This document shows positions 31,454 to 43,147 of a DNA stretch of 64,000 nucleotides, piece after piece. The position numbers and the translations under genes were made by a program. The notes below the pieces were generated by a model that searched no databases, had not been told where the DNA came from, and saw nothing but the letters and a program-made list of their open reading frames with translations. The stretch is from Cylicocyclus nassatus. Its lineage: Eukaryota > Nematoda > Chromadorea > Rhabditida > Strongylidae. The stretch is taken from NCBI GenBank assembly GCA_958299035.1, contig CATQJL010000112.1, forward strand, positions 16,096,880 through 16,160,879, written 5' to 3'. Position 1 is the stretch's first letter; every line of letters starts with the position of its first letter.

Positions 31454-31570
31454 TAGTGCCATAAGACTCCAGTTTCATGAAAAAAGAAGAGGTAAGGGCA
31501 GGATGGTATCGTTGACATTAGTGCCACAGTGTGAACCTTCTAGGAGATCCATGCTTGTTTTGTGCACCAG

Positions 31571-32108
31571 ATGGTTGCTTGTAGAAAATGTACAAATTTG
31601 TTTAGAAATTATTCTTTCGAAAACTATGCTCACTCATGATGTTAAACAGATCGGCCTATGGCTTGATACATACCTCGCTACTTAGATATGGACAAAACCA
31701 GCGAGCAGCGAAGGCAGCGCTGCTTCAGCTGACCAGCGCTGCAGTCGGCTGCTTCTTGCGTGCATGTTGAGTGCAAAAACCATTCAAAATAACTGCGTAT
31801 CGTCATTTATTGTGCCAAAAAGAAGAGAATTAGCGTGTTTTGAGTTGGATCTGGAGTGGTATTCCATTTTTAAGAGAAGTTCTTCGTCCTCCGTCTTCCA
31901 AAATAGCATCATACGAGCAAACTTAAGAGAGCAGTTTGAGTGTACTTATTCCATTCTGATTTTTATCAGGGCAATGGCTGTCCCTGCAGTATGAGAGTGT
32001 TCCTCAGGCAATAACATGACCACTGAAGGCCATTGGAGGCCAAATTTTTATGACTATACCATCAGCTTCTCAAATTATTGCCAATCTCTCTAGCTAATTT
32101 CAATTACT
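31571..32108. other. Unrecognised stretch with GC palindromic patch
   Basis: No gene. At 31700-31765 a patch of AGCGCTGC and CAGCGCTGC words occurs. Confidence 0.35.
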
Positions 32109-32384
32109 TCATATTTCTTCAAGTTCATGAAGTATATCCCTCCAGTTGGTATAACTTCTGGCCACAGCCCTGGAAAATCGGCTCATCAAGTGCAGTGCGT
32201 CATAGGGTAGGAGCTTCTCACGGAGAAAAAATCCTTGAAACTGCAAAGCCAAATTGGAGCAATACTTAATGATGCTTCCTAAGAACATATGAAAGTCCGT
32301 CGGGGTATGTGGACCCTCTAAAGTCCTGGTCATACCAACAAGAAAATCACCGCGATGCGATTTGTGCAACCGGGCACCTGTCAT
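32109..32384 (-). pseudogene. Possible LTR-retrotransposon RT fragment
   Basis: A 91-residue open frame contains PHTPTDFHMFLGSIIKYCSN followed by LALQF. This faintly resembles the PTP(T/D)...FLG...YY.KFIPNL motif after the RT of Gypsy-like elements. No other domain is visible and the similarity is weak; it may be chance. Confidence 0.25.
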
Positions 32385-32729
32385 ACGCCCTATGCATGCC
32401 GGCGAATTATGAATCGCTTGTGCTATATAGCTGTCCGGCGCGACCTATCGCTGACCGTGTTTTCCTAGGCCATACCTATTCCAACTATATCGCCGCGATT
32501 TGGCCGAAATCTTGCTATATCGCGTCGCTAGTTTGAAATCAGCGATGCGGCGATATCGCTAGAATTGGATTTCTTTTCTGAAAATTTTGAAATAGTTTTT
32601 TCTCTTTCGACTTGGTTTTTTTTGCGAAAATGTTGAGATGTGAAGCATTTCCTAAATTGCACTTCTTTGGTGTTGTGATGCGCCTCCCTTCTATTTCGTG
32701 CCATCAGTCAAGATACTTAAACTTAGATA
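32385..32729. other. Unrecognised stretch
   Basis: Contains TATCGC/GCGATA-rich text at 32445-32560, reminiscent of the GCGATTTC-rich patch at 33855-33935. No gene seen. Confidence 0.35.
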
Positions 32730-33440
32730 CTTAGATGACTCGTCCTCACGTGACGTGCGGGCCCAGTACAGAAGTTGCCATTGATCCCTGTCCCTCGCTT
32801 CAGACATCCACGGTCTTCTTAGTCGTCGTCGGTGGCTGCGTCCACGAGTTCAAGGGGCGAAAGTCGTATCCAGCTGATTTCTCAGCTGGTCCATCCGTTC
32901 CACGAACACGTCTGCCCATCTCGTTGGGGTCTTGAGGACGTTTGGCTTCGCGGGGAATCCACTCAGATGTTCTTAGTGTACGTCTGTCGTCTGCTCTTCT
33001 CATTATGTGACGGGCCCATCGGTTTGACTTTCGCAACGTATTCCGCTGGGTCACGAAGACGGGACATTCTTCTCATATCCGTACTGCGAAGTCCGACTAG
33101 ATGATGCTTTCGTCGGGTCATCTTCAAAAGACTGCGCTCGAGCGCTCTGTGCGTGGTCCGTAAAGCTTTCGACGTGACTGCATCGGCTCCAGTCTCAGCT
33201 ACGTAACAGAGCGCCGGGAGAACGGTTGAGTGGAACAGGTGGGCACGAATCTCCGGGTGTCAGTTGGTCGGTGGCTTCCTTCAGAGGCCCGAAGGCGGCG
33301 CAGGCTGCTCTTCTTCCTGTTAAGTTCTTCCCTCAAGTCGTTCTTCATGTTCGTCGAACGTCCGCGATACACGTACGTCTCCAGGATGGGCGTGCCTTCC
33401 AATTCCATTTCTGCATCTTCGCAAAAGGCGTTCTTACTGA
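32730..33440 (-). pseudogene. RTE-type LINE, 3' end of the reverse transcriptase protein
   Basis: Minus-strand peptides in order, across several frameshifts: EDAEMELEGTPILETYVYRG, RSTNMKNDLREELNR, TVLPALCYVAETGADAV, LRTTHRALERSLLKMTR, MSRLRDPAEYVAK, RWARHIMRRADDRRT, TSEWIPREAKRPQ and ARDRDQWQLLY. This is the well-known C-terminal region of RTE-clade elements abundant in strongylid nematodes. The frame is broken at least three times, and the 5' part (endonuclease and RT palm) is absent, as usual for 5'-truncated LINE insertions. Confidence 0.85.
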
Positions 33441-33964
33441 GTCTTCTTCCGATTTATTCGCAATCCGATCGGATTGCGATCGGCTTGCGAATCGGATCAG
33501 TCAAGATGAATACTTTTAAGTGTTAATAACTGCATAATTGAATATGCGTAGTATTCAGTAATCTGAATATCGCGATAGATTAGCAACGTATGAAACCGCA
33601 GTTACAAATTGAGAAATTTGGCTTTGCATCAGGTATCTCATGAGGAAAGTTGAATGATATATGCAAATGCGCGAGAAGCTAACACGAATTGTTGATGTTG
33701 AACGTATCCGTGTCACAAAAGACAAAGAAACCTGTAAATGCAAAGAGATCACGCTGATTACCTCTTTTGGATTCCAAAAGAAAACGTAGAAGAGTGCTGA
33801 GGTGTACATTTTTACCTTATGATCGCTAGACGGTTAGGTATGTCCAGAACCCGCCCAGCGATTTGAAAGTAGCGATTTCGTCGCTTTGATCATGAAATTC
33901 TTCGGCGACGGAATCGCGACGATGAAATCGCTGCACGTATGGCCAGGGCTCAAGGAAATGGACA
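33441..33964. other. Unrecognised stretch
   Basis: No gene. 33460-33500 carries a small palindrome (CGCAATCCGATCGGATTGCG at 33460). 33860-33935 is rich in GCGATTTC/GCGACG words. Confidence 0.4.
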
Positions 33965-33966
33965 TA

Positions 33967-34172
33967 GGTTGCCGGTAACGGTTGTCGAGGTTGCCGAGGT
34001 TGTCGGCGTTGCCGGGGTCAGAGACAGCTTAGAGAGCGCGCGAAACGTGGAGGCTATCATGAGGTCCTACAACGAGCGGCAACCTTGGCAGCTTCATTAG
34101 CAACGCCGGCAACCTCGGCAACCCCAGCAACCTCGGCAACGCCGGCAATGTCAGCAACTGTTGCCGGCAACC
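33967..34172. mobile_element. TA-flanked MITE with GGTTGCCGG 9-mer arms
   Basis: The ends are GGTTGCCGGTAACGG (33967) and GTTGCCGGCAACC (ending 34172), with TA on each side (33965-33966, 34173-34174). Both arms are runs of 9-base words of the type GGTTGCCGA / GCAACCTCG. The centre holds GAGAGCGCGCGAAACG. TA duplication suggests a Tc1/mariner-type helper. Confidence 0.78.
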
Positions 34173-34174
34173 TA

Positions 34175-35452
34175 TGGTGGTTCCCTAAAAAGGAGGAGCA
34201 TCCCAAGAACTTGGTATACCGTATCAATGGCGTTATCCAAATGATCAATCCTCGCATTTGTAAAACGTAGACAATCAATCTTCGACGTTATTGGATTTTT
34301 ATGAACGGACTTGAAAAAATTGGTGAATTTCTCTGTTTTGTGCTTATCAGACACACAAGGTTGAGTCGTATATAGCGCCAATGTTTGGTACCCTCAAATA
34401 TTGATTGAGGTGGTTGAAAGTTCGTATATTTCGGTTACCAGCCATTTTGCTTTCTTTTATGAGTCTGCAACAGTACAGTTCACGTTTGATTTTTTTTCTG
34501 AGAACCTTTGATATTTTTGAATTCCAATTCTGCTTCTTGCGCGGTATAGCCTGGAGACCTTTGCTTCAAGCTTGCGTATTGCTTTGGAATAAAAAAGCAT
34601 ACGGTCACGACTGGTTTTGCCAAAGGAACGAGATTGTTCAAGCATTGTTCATAGCAAATTTCAAAGCTACATTTGAAAAGCAAAGGCTACACGAAGCGGT
34701 TTGTAGTAATGAGTATCAAAATGTCGTTGCGCCATCCAGCAGGTCTCTGAACTGACGGTGGCACTTCCCACCACCAGGTTCGAAAGGTTTGCCGGCAATT
34801 TGCTCGTGAATGATCGCAGAGACACCTTCTCAAAATATGGACCTCCTAGCAATTTGTTCAAGCGAGATTACGTGTGATCAACGAGCCCATACTTCCAACT
34901 CAATAAAATTTAACCAAGTGGAAGATTTGCAAGATGATTCTTTCTGAATTCTGGCCTCAAATTTTACGGTCACGTCGAAGGCTCACACCAAGATGTGAAA
35001 AGAGCAAGTGGCAAAGCGGAAGAATTTACGAGAACTGTATAAAAAGAAACGGATCTTGTGCATTTGTATTTAGTACATAATGTACCCATGTCTCTTTCTT
35101 TACTTTTGGTTCTTCATTTTCACATAACTATAATAGTTTCCACTTTTAGTTGCAAATAAATGAATTTGTCGAAAAATCTTTCGCGCCCATCTCTCGCTAC
35201 ACAAACGCAATGCTGCAGAATAGCTTCAGCAGCTGGCCGCGGGGTGGTTCTGTTTTCGTGGGCGAAAACAGATGGCTGGATGGTTTGTGTGCTTTACATC
35301 TTGCTCACTGCAAACACATTCATTCATCTCTGCATTACTTTTCATGAAAATGAATGCGCTTAGACTTCGTGCACTAGTTTGTTGTCGTTCCAAAAATAAA
35401 CTTCTTTCGAATCTGCGCAAATAATATCGACTTGCAGATCCCATGAGCTTGT
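34175..35452. other. Region upstream of kinase B
   Basis: No confirmed gene. A frame around 34600-34720 reads WFCQRNEIVQALFIANFKAT and might be a decayed exon, but I found no homology. Just before the kinase B start codon, ATCGACTTGCAG at 35421-35432 is a plausible cis- or trans-splice acceptor. Confidence 0.4.
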
Positions 35453-38400
35453 ATGGATTCGCCAAGTTCGAGTAAATCTCCAACACCAACTCGAGGACGT
35501 CACTTCACGAAAGCAAATCAGGATTCTGATTTGTGCGCCACGGTCGATATCCCGAAAATCCACCCAAGGTATACTCCATCACCATGTTTTTCGTTTTTTT
35601 CTTCAATTTTCGTTGCACATTCTTGTTATCTGTCTCCTTCGTTTCTATTCATTCGCGTCTAGTTTCCTTTGCAAATACTATTGAAGGGCTGTTGGGGCAA
35701 ACGGAAGGAATTCGGAGTATTTTTCCGTAAAATGTCTGCAAGCTTGCATATAAAACCGAATCCGACATATAGATTAGAAACTTAGGCTGACGGCAGTGCT
35801 TCCAGGAAATTTGCTAACGCCGATCATGAAAATTGTTTTAGCGCATTTTTTCGCATATGCGAAAGTTTCATGTTGCGCGGTTGGATTAGGTAGCCAAAGG
35901 AACAAAGTCGTGGATATCCTTGTTCGAAAACAATGTCCTATAAACGTGTATAGAAACTGTAAGGATTTCAACAGTAAGTTCCCGAAAAGGCAGCATCCCG
36001 GCAAAGTGATGGGGACCGGGTTACAGTGTTGCAAAGGCAGACCTCCCTCCCCCCCCCCCCCAAAAAAAACTAATCTATCAGTGAAGACTGGAGCAAAAAA
36101 AGCGCGTCGGGAAAGCCCAAAATGCTCCGAAGGTCCTCCTGACTCCGCCCACTTGCACATTATATGCACGAACGCGGACATGGAAAGCGAATAAAGCGCG
36201 TTTAGCTATTCAAGCGCTGCAAGGTCCAGATATGGCTTCCGCATGGCGAGAAGACTCCGGAAAGTTGAGAAACCTTAGAGCAAAATTTTGCCGTGACACT
36301 ACCTGAAATGTCTGCTGCCGAACGAAGGAAGTTGGTCCACGGAAGCGGCACAGGCGCAAGCGTGGTTTTATGCTTATAAGACACACGAAGCACAAATGAT
36401 TTGTCCGCGCGCTACGTTCGCGATTGTTTTGCTCGTTCTGCTACTGTCCCAACGCGGTTGTACATTATAATACTTTCGGAGTAGACCGATCAGATCTTTT
36501 CGGGCGATATGTTATTAGTCTGGTCCGATCGTTGTAAAAATCCGAAAGTCCAAGATGTTTTCGTATGCTTTTTGTGAGGAATCTGGCTTATTTACGATTT
36601 GCGAGGAATGTGTGCGGCAATATCTCAAATACCTCACTTTCCCCTTCCCCTTCTTCGAAATCTCAATAGCAAATATTGCGTACCGTTATCACGTTCTGGG
36701 ATTCCATTTTTGGCAGATATCGTAACTTCAAGAGTAACTTGGTCGCTACTGACATACCGCTCAAGACCTTCTCTAGTGGAAAGACCTCTCTTCTCGCTGC
36801 AAATAGTGTCTTCGATCAGCTAGCAAGCTTTCATTTTTTCTTAAAATCGTATCTTTGGGTAATCGCGCTCGAAAAATCATGCATTTTCAGTCAAATCGAC
36901 GATCTCAATAGCACAAAGCTTGGCGAAGGGACATTCGGTCACGTAATCAAATGTCGGTTCCGCCGTACACCTGACTCACCATGGGAGTAAGTCAATCATT
37001 TCATTTCTTGTTTGAACAGTTTCGCATATAAAGTTTCCCTTCATATTCTGTTCGATATTCTGCCTTAAGAAACATAGCCATAAAGTACGGCACGGATCCA
37101 TCTCACCGGGAGAATCTCATTCGAGAAGCAAAAGTCATACTGACTCACGTGGATCACCCAAACTGCATAAGAATCTTCGGGTTCTACGATTGTCCAAAAA
37201 ATGGTACGGGTGTTGCTATGGAGCTGATGGACTGCAATCTAGCTTTTTGTGGGTTACTCATATAGCTACCAGTTCTCTTCAAATGAAAATATTTTAGTGA
37301 TCTCGAAGCAGTCTATCAAGTACGAGATTGATCACGCAGTTTCGTGGCTATATCAACTATCAGATGCAATGAATTATTTTCATAGTAGGAATCAAGTCCA
37401 TAGAGATCTAAAATTACAGAAGTAAGTAGCTTTTCCACAGCATTCTCATATTTTTCTATATTTATCATTCGCCTTTGTCTATATCTTGGCTTTGATCACT
37501 TTTGCCTTCTTTTCTTGCACTTTCGAGTCTCCGCTTACAGCAAAGTTGACTTGCAATTCGCATCACTTACAAATGACTCGAGAAAAAGTGTCGCGCGGAA
37601 AACACTCAGTCAATGGCGGTAGTTTCCGTGGAGAAGAAGTATCACGATTGTTGAATTTGGATGGGAAATCTCCTGCGAAGCGTCAATTCTAAAAAGTTTA
37701 TGACTAGTAAAAAAAGTTGTTGTATTAGGTGGCTGATATCTCAGCTTTAGATAGAAACATACTCTCGTTGAGCTTGTAGCTGTGTAAGAAGGGAAGGGGA
37801 GGGAGTCATGGGCAAAACTGCTGCTACGTGAAGGCCATTTGCGCATCTGCGGAAGTAACCCATTCATCACATTTTAAAGCAGAGCCTTTGTCTTTGTTTA
37901 TCTTGTAGTCGGATACTAGTTATGTATACAGGGTGTCCGTAAAGTATGTATACACTGTTTGATCGTTAATATCTTTCCTCCCAACAAGTCTTTTGTCTTG
38001 CTTCAGGTACCGTTTTGTAGAGCTGGCTTCAACTTAGATTTACAGTATAGAGCGAATCATGTATCGCTTTTCATTACTGTTGGATTACGGTACGAACTTC
38101 CAGTATATGGAACCAATGTGAAATACACCACTTAACAAAATTTTTTTCAAAAAATCTGAAAAATCGTGTACTAGGGTTTTCGCGCATGCTGATTCCACCT
38201 AACAACTTGTGTTTTCGGCTTTTTTGACGGTGTAATTACATTTTTGACAAATGCTGGGAATTGAGTTACCACGATTTACCGCGGATAACTTAGGAAAGAA
38301 GCATCACAGTAAAATGGGAACTTCAAGTTCGAAATCAGCGGCTCCCATTACCGTAGTATAAGAGTTTTTGGCTTGTTTGGTCTTGTTCCGAGGCAGAATA

Positions 38401-41400
38401 TAGCCTCCAATGGCCTAAAATCTTTGTCGAAGTTCGTACCGTAATCCTACAGTAATGAAGAGAGATAGATTATTCGCTCCTAACTGTAAATCTAAGTTTG
38501 ACCTCGCTCTACAAAACACTACCTGAAGCAAGGCAAAATACTTGTTGGGAGGAAAGATATCAACGATCAAACAGTGTATACATACTTTACGGAACACCCT
38601 GTATAACCCTAAGCAACTTTATAATCTGCACGCAAGAGTCAGCAATGTGCTAGATTTGATTGACACGCTTACTTTACCCTTCTATCTTGATTTCCAAAAA
38701 TATCTTAGTACTCCACCAGGGATCTAGATGACTACATTGCTTCTATAAGGTTTGTTGTTAAAGCATGGCAGATTTCTTCCTATTCTTATTGTTAAAGCAT
38801 GGCAGATTTCTTCCTATTCTGAAATCATGAACTTAAAGAAGAAAAAATTAGTTCGTACAACTACCTTCATCATCCAGCAACGAAGATTTCGGTATCATTT
38901 TCGAAGGCATTTTATCCCGCTAAACCACTTGAAACACCCAGATGACTCGAAACTTGATAGCGAAGCATAGCTATTAGAAACTTTCCTGCAATGTTTACCT
39001 TACTCTCACGAGTACGAGGTGCGAAGTTTTTTTGTGATATCGACCAGCTCAAACGCGCCAAAAGATTTGGCGACCCAAGGACACCTCTACCTCGCTGCGC
39101 ATTACCTAAGAGAATCGTGCAGTATAGCGATCGGTTGCAAGGCACAGCGAATCGGCTGAGCTGCTTGAGTCAAAAATAAAAAAGGTGCGCCTTGTACTCT
39201 TGAAATCAGGGTAGTTGCAAAAATTGTACGGTACACGTAATGAAAATCAAATATTGAGTGTTGTTTAAACTACAGATATAATGAAAGATCTGATTGGAAG
39301 AATGCTTTAAAGCTTCAATAGAAAAATCGCAGTGAGCATGGAAGCGAGCAGAGGGCAGTTGGGTACTGATTCAGACTATTGCGAAAGAGTCTTGTTATCC
39401 CGTTACAACTTTTTTCTGCCGGTGTCATGGTAAATGAGCTGCGAAGAACAAAGTTGTTTGTGTTCAAATATGAACTGAGACAAAAGATGTCACGGATGAC
39501 CATCATGTATAATACCGCGGTCAGACTGCAGCGAGATGTTTTCCAAAAAGAGTTCTTCATTTACTAAATGAAACATCGAAAGCCTTACATGTTTCTCCTA
39601 TTGCTTTTCTTTGATTTTAGAGCCTTGTTGATCCTTATACAGTTTATAACCTTCAAATTTCAGCCTTCTACTTTGCAATCGCTATCGTACCCTGAAAGTT
39701 TGCGATTTTGGCACCTACACTACTTTACATGACTCGATGACTCTGAACAGAGGCACACCAATTACAATGGCTCCTGAGATTATCCGTGGTTCTAAACAAT
39801 ACACTGCAAAATGTGACATATATAGTTTTGGTATAATTATGTGGCAGATTATTGCGAGACGGTTAGTTGGTTTATCTTAAGCATATTCAACTGCAGCAGT
39901 TTGGTCTGAAAGATGTTTTTTCCAGCGATTCCCCTTATCAGGCTTCTCAAGCATATGTAATCTACTGGAACATTGTATCGAGTAATTTGCGGCCACCGGA
40001 GCTTACGTGCAATCCCCTACTTTCACGATTTTACAAAAGGTTTGCGTTTACCTCATAGATGGTACAGCTTATCTTTCTGATTTGCTTTTCTCCTGATGTA
40101 GCTTTTGCTTACCCAAAATTCTTTTTAAGTGCTAGCTTAGTTGCATATGTTCAGAGTTTTCTAATATAATCACTCGGTCTGTTTGAGGAATTATCATAAT
40201 CACGAGTGTGATCAATTTTGCTATGGTTTTAGCTTAGGAGAGGTTAGTAAATTTGCAACCAATCTCCGATGTTTTCATGTTACAAGCAATCATTTCGTCA
40301 AAGATGCTAAGAAGGGAATGGTCAGAAGCTAACCCACCCATACCAAACAAGCTGTATATCATCGGACTCGTTTTGAAACGCTGATCACAAATATATGTTT
40401 ATTATCTGCCAAGCGACTGTATGAGAGGAGTTATGAGCGTTTGAATGTGTGATTTGTTATGTGTTTCGTGGCGCATATCCCGCGAAATAGATTTCAAAAG
40501 ACTTATTTAGGTTTTTGGTGAATGTGCCTCTTCCTTGTAATTGAGATAACCACAGCCACTGTAATTCCGGCCATCAGACTGCCTTTCAAGAAAGTATATT
40601 TGTGAAAACTCGAAATTTCTCATATTTGAACGCTCATAACTCCTCCCATATACTCGCTTGGCAGATAATAAGAAACATATAATTTGAAATCAGCGTTTTA
40701 AAGGCAGCGTCCGGGCAAAATTGACCTACCTCAGATGCTGTCACATTTCGACAGGGTCCCCCTCAACTAAGACAAAACAGCAAGTCCGCCCCGAAAATGT
40801 GAATTCTGAAAGTCAGGTGGGCGGGTCAAGTGCCGCTCCCCTTCCTCCTTCCGCTCCCCTTACGCCTACGAAGACGAGCTTACATGTTTGACGCGCCCCT
40901 TTGACGTGTCGTTACACGCAGTGTTTCTACCTTTGACACATGTTTTCACGTGTCACTACACCAGATAAATTTCGGAACACTCGTCCGCGATTATTGAAAT
41001 AGGGTTCCAGAAACGGGGGTTTTGGAGATTTCAAGCAATTCTCGGTTCGGATTTAGATTCAGGGGCATCGAAAAAGCAAGAAACGCTAGAAATATGTAAG
41101 TCGAGGTTTTGCCCGGACGCTGCCTTTAAGAGGAGTCCGATAATATACAGCTTGTTTGAAATTTCTCGAGTTCTGACCATTCCCCTGTAAGCATATAACT
41201 TTCTAAAAGGAAGCAACTAGGCGGCTTTGATATAACTCGAATTTTCAACCTGTATTACAACAGCAAGGCAATCATTACTCGCTACCTGTGAAAAATATGA
41301 ACTAGTCGTGTAAGATTGGTTCAATGTATTCCATAGGTAGCGAGTTATACATTGCTGACGTGATCGGGGAGAAAACATTCTGTATTATTTCTAAAAAATG

Positions 41401-42941
41401 CTCACATAGTAGAGCACCTGTTACTGACGTACTGAGCTTGTAGTGTACGATCCACATATTTTGTACACTTTCCTTTTGTTAATGAGGTGATGTTTGTTTT
41501 TTATAGGTGCTGGGATGATGATCCAGAAGTACGCCCTACCAGTGAGCAAGTGATGCACTATTTGGCCATTCTAAAAATAGTTGGTTCTGTGTTCTGTACC
41601 GTAATCTGAAGATCATTTTTGGAACATATCCTCAGGCTTTTCCAAATGGTGACGATGCTCTTATTGATACTAGTACAAATGAACCCGCAATCACTCCTCA
41701 ACCAAAATCGGTTGGTTTGTCAGTGCTAGTCAACTTATGCTGCTTTTTTGTTGCTATTTCATTTTCGAGTTTTTATGGAAGAAAATGAAGATATTCTAGG
41801 CTACTCCGTGCTATCCACGACATCGACGAGTTTGCTCAGATCAGTCAACCTTAATTCGTGTTGTGCGTCTTTTTTCCTTTTTTGTCAATAAAAAGGATTC
41901 TTGAAATTTAAGAATCAAAGCCCTGCATCTCCAGCAGAATTAGCTCCACCTGCAGGCGTCAGAAATATCCGGTCGAATTCGGCGTTCACGTATATACAGA
42001 ACGCATCCAGTGAGGTTCTATACCCTCCTCGATTCGATACACCTCCTAGTGACATGCCGGCAAATGTACTTGATTACATTGATCATTCATTCAAGGTTTG
42101 CTTGTTTGTCAAAATATTTTTAATTTCCCAATTCATCATTTGCAGCCTCCCGACCCAGTTATTGGTGATGAAGCGTCAGAACAAATATACAATGAGCATA
42201 TCGCTGCATGTCACGAGCTTTATGATCATGATCTGAGTCTGCAACGAGCTCTTGCAGATAAGTGAGTTCTATCGAGCCTTCGATTTTATAGCTATTATTT
42301 TCATTGCATTGATTGTTTCTGCGAGTTTTTTCCTGTTTTCTAACCTATTAACAATCAATAGAACATTAGGTTCAGCTATCGCCCTTTTCCAGCGCTTCGT
42401 TTAGAGAAATGCACCTTCAGCGTTCTTTCCCAACTTTCAAAATTTGAAAAAGTAGACAGATTTAAACGTCCATTTCTTTGGACTTTGAACAACTTTCCGG
42501 ACTTCTTAATATTCAAAGAGATGCTTTGATTTGGCTAAGGTATATAGCGAGCGCATAGCGCCCTCAAATTCTGTCGAACCTGATGATTTGCGGCTAAAAT
42601 TTGTCTCTGGGTGATTTGTGTTGAGTAACAACTTTGTATTGGGTGGGGGGACTATATGTCGCCTAAAAGGGGCGGGCCCCGCAGTCACTTGCGTCAAATA
42701 CGTACACCTTGCACATGCACGGAAAGTGGATTCGGATTTCGATAGAGTTTGTATTTTTATCACTGTTTTCAGGCATAACGCCATAGTAAATCTGGCTCAT
42801 ATGGAAGCTTATCGGAATCTGTTGGAGAGAAAGGTGTGTTCATGTCGATTAATATGATTTTAATCATCTGCTTGTTGATTCCAGAGGCAACTTGAACAAC
42901 TCAGGGATGACGTTCTCAAAAAGATTCAGCAACAATCTTGA
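35453..42941 (+). CDS. TAK1-like (MAP3K7-like) protein kinase, paralogue B, complete gene model
   Basis: Thirteen exons: 35453-35568, 36891-36986, 37070-37248, 37298-37421, 39664-39861, 39926-40039, 41507-41579, 41636-41710, 41800-41862, 41913-42095, 42146-42261, 42773-42833, 42885-42941. They sum to 1455 bases (484 residues plus TGA) and all phases agree. Kinase motifs: glycine loop GEGTFG at 50-55, ATP-binding Lys76 (NIAIK), helix C Glu90, HRDLKLQN at 165-172, DFG at 186-188, MAPE at 207-210, and CWDDDPEVRP near the end of the C-lobe. The tail ends in predicted helix (LYDHDLSLQRALADKHNAIV, MEAYRNLLERKRQLEQL), like the TAB-binding coiled coil of TAK1. The family phosphorylates MAP2Ks in stress and Wnt signalling; C. 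elegans MOM-4 is the known relative. Two acceptors (37069, 41912) end AAG, unusual for nematodes. The start gives MDSPSSSKSPTPTRGRHFTK; a short out-of-frame ATG lies 9 bases upstream. Confidence 0.9.
36120..36295. repeat. Dispersed repeat fragment in intron 1 of kinase B
   Basis: ACGCGGACATGGAAAGCG, GTCCAGATATGGCTTCCG and CATGGCGAGAAGACTCCG match the same order in the repeat at 20340-20470. Within the large intron 35569-36890; the remainder of that intron is unrecognised, with a C run followed by an A run at 36050-36068. Confidence 0.5.
37929..38601. mobile_element. CAGGGTGTCC-ended MITE, TA-flanked, in intron 4 of kinase B
   Basis: The ends CAGGGTGTCCGTAAAGTATG (37929) and its near complement ending ACACCCTG (38601) are flanked by TA (37927-37928, 38602-38603). 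The inverted arms extend over 100 bp (TTTGATCGTTAATATC, CCAACAAGT, GCTTCAGGTA). Tc1/mariner-type non-autonomous element; degenerate relatives are at 9463-10145 and 11686-12261. Confidence 0.88.
38602..39663. other. Rest of intron 4 of kinase B
   Basis: Holds a 34-bp direct repeat (GCATGGCAGATTTCTTCC at 38763 and 38797) and short open frames, such as one reading GAKFFCDIDQLKRAKRF at 39018, that I cannot identify. No exon of the kinase is expected here because 37421 and 39664 join in frame. Confidence 0.5.
40314..41184. mobile_element. Foldback/TIR element in intron 6 of kinase B
   Basis: The ends GGGAATGGTCAGAA (40314) and TTCTGACCATTCCC (ending 41184) are exact complements. Further inverted blocks follow: TGCCAAGCG near 40410 with CGCTTGGCA near 40648, and GGCAGCGTCCGGGCAAAA (40702) with its near complement (41109). 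It is related to the element at 2660-4090. No transposase. Confidence 0.75.
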
Positions 42942-43142
42942 GCAGCGAATAGATGACTGTTACAAATCGACTTGCCTCTTGTCTGCTCATTTGCATGTAT
43001 AGTCTAAAATATGTATACTTAACCTACTACGTGTCTGCCAAATGTATTTATAGTGGGTAGTGTTGTTGATTCGATGATTCGAGTGCTAATGGTAAGGTAC
43101 TAAGCTTTGTGTCACATTACGGATTGTATAATTTGACATGCA
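42942..43142 (+). other. 3' untranslated region of kinase B
   Basis: Follows the TGA at 42939-42941. The first AATAAA after the stop is at 43142-43147, and it coincides with the start of the tandem duplication. Confidence 0.6.
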
Positions 43143-43147
43143 ATAAA
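43142..43147 (+). terminator. Polyadenylation signal AATAAA of kinase B
   Basis: AATAAA 200 bases after the stop codon of kinase B, in a plausible 3' UTR context. It sits exactly at the left edge of the duplicated segment. Confidence 0.5.

Larger units (their letters stand above)
29380..31570 (-). pseudogene. CR1/Jockey-type LINE reverse transcriptase remnant, interrupted twice
   Basis: Minus-strand peptides in order are MKLESYGTIGCLLRFEAFLL, DRMQRVRVNESPSVYLT, SCVMQRTCLGPLMFLLHNND (the QG..LGPLLF region), VKDLGVTYSDNLKFENCMRD, FLRGFKTTECKNLFIIYVRS, LLEYCTPL and finally FFLVHVVKRWNGLDGS. This order and wording are those of the RT palm/thumb and C-terminal tail of CR1/Jockey-like LINEs. Several stops and frameshifts are present and the YADD region is degraded, so it is dead. 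Helitron-like DNA at 30315-30670 and 30758-31453 splits it; removing each block brings the peptide back into one frame across the joins (YLTISCVMQ and ESYGTIGC). Confidence 0.82.

Noticed and set aside
33230..33526. Plus-strand frames of about 98 codons
   Set aside because: Antisense to the RTE fragment, whose minus-strand peptides match the known family.
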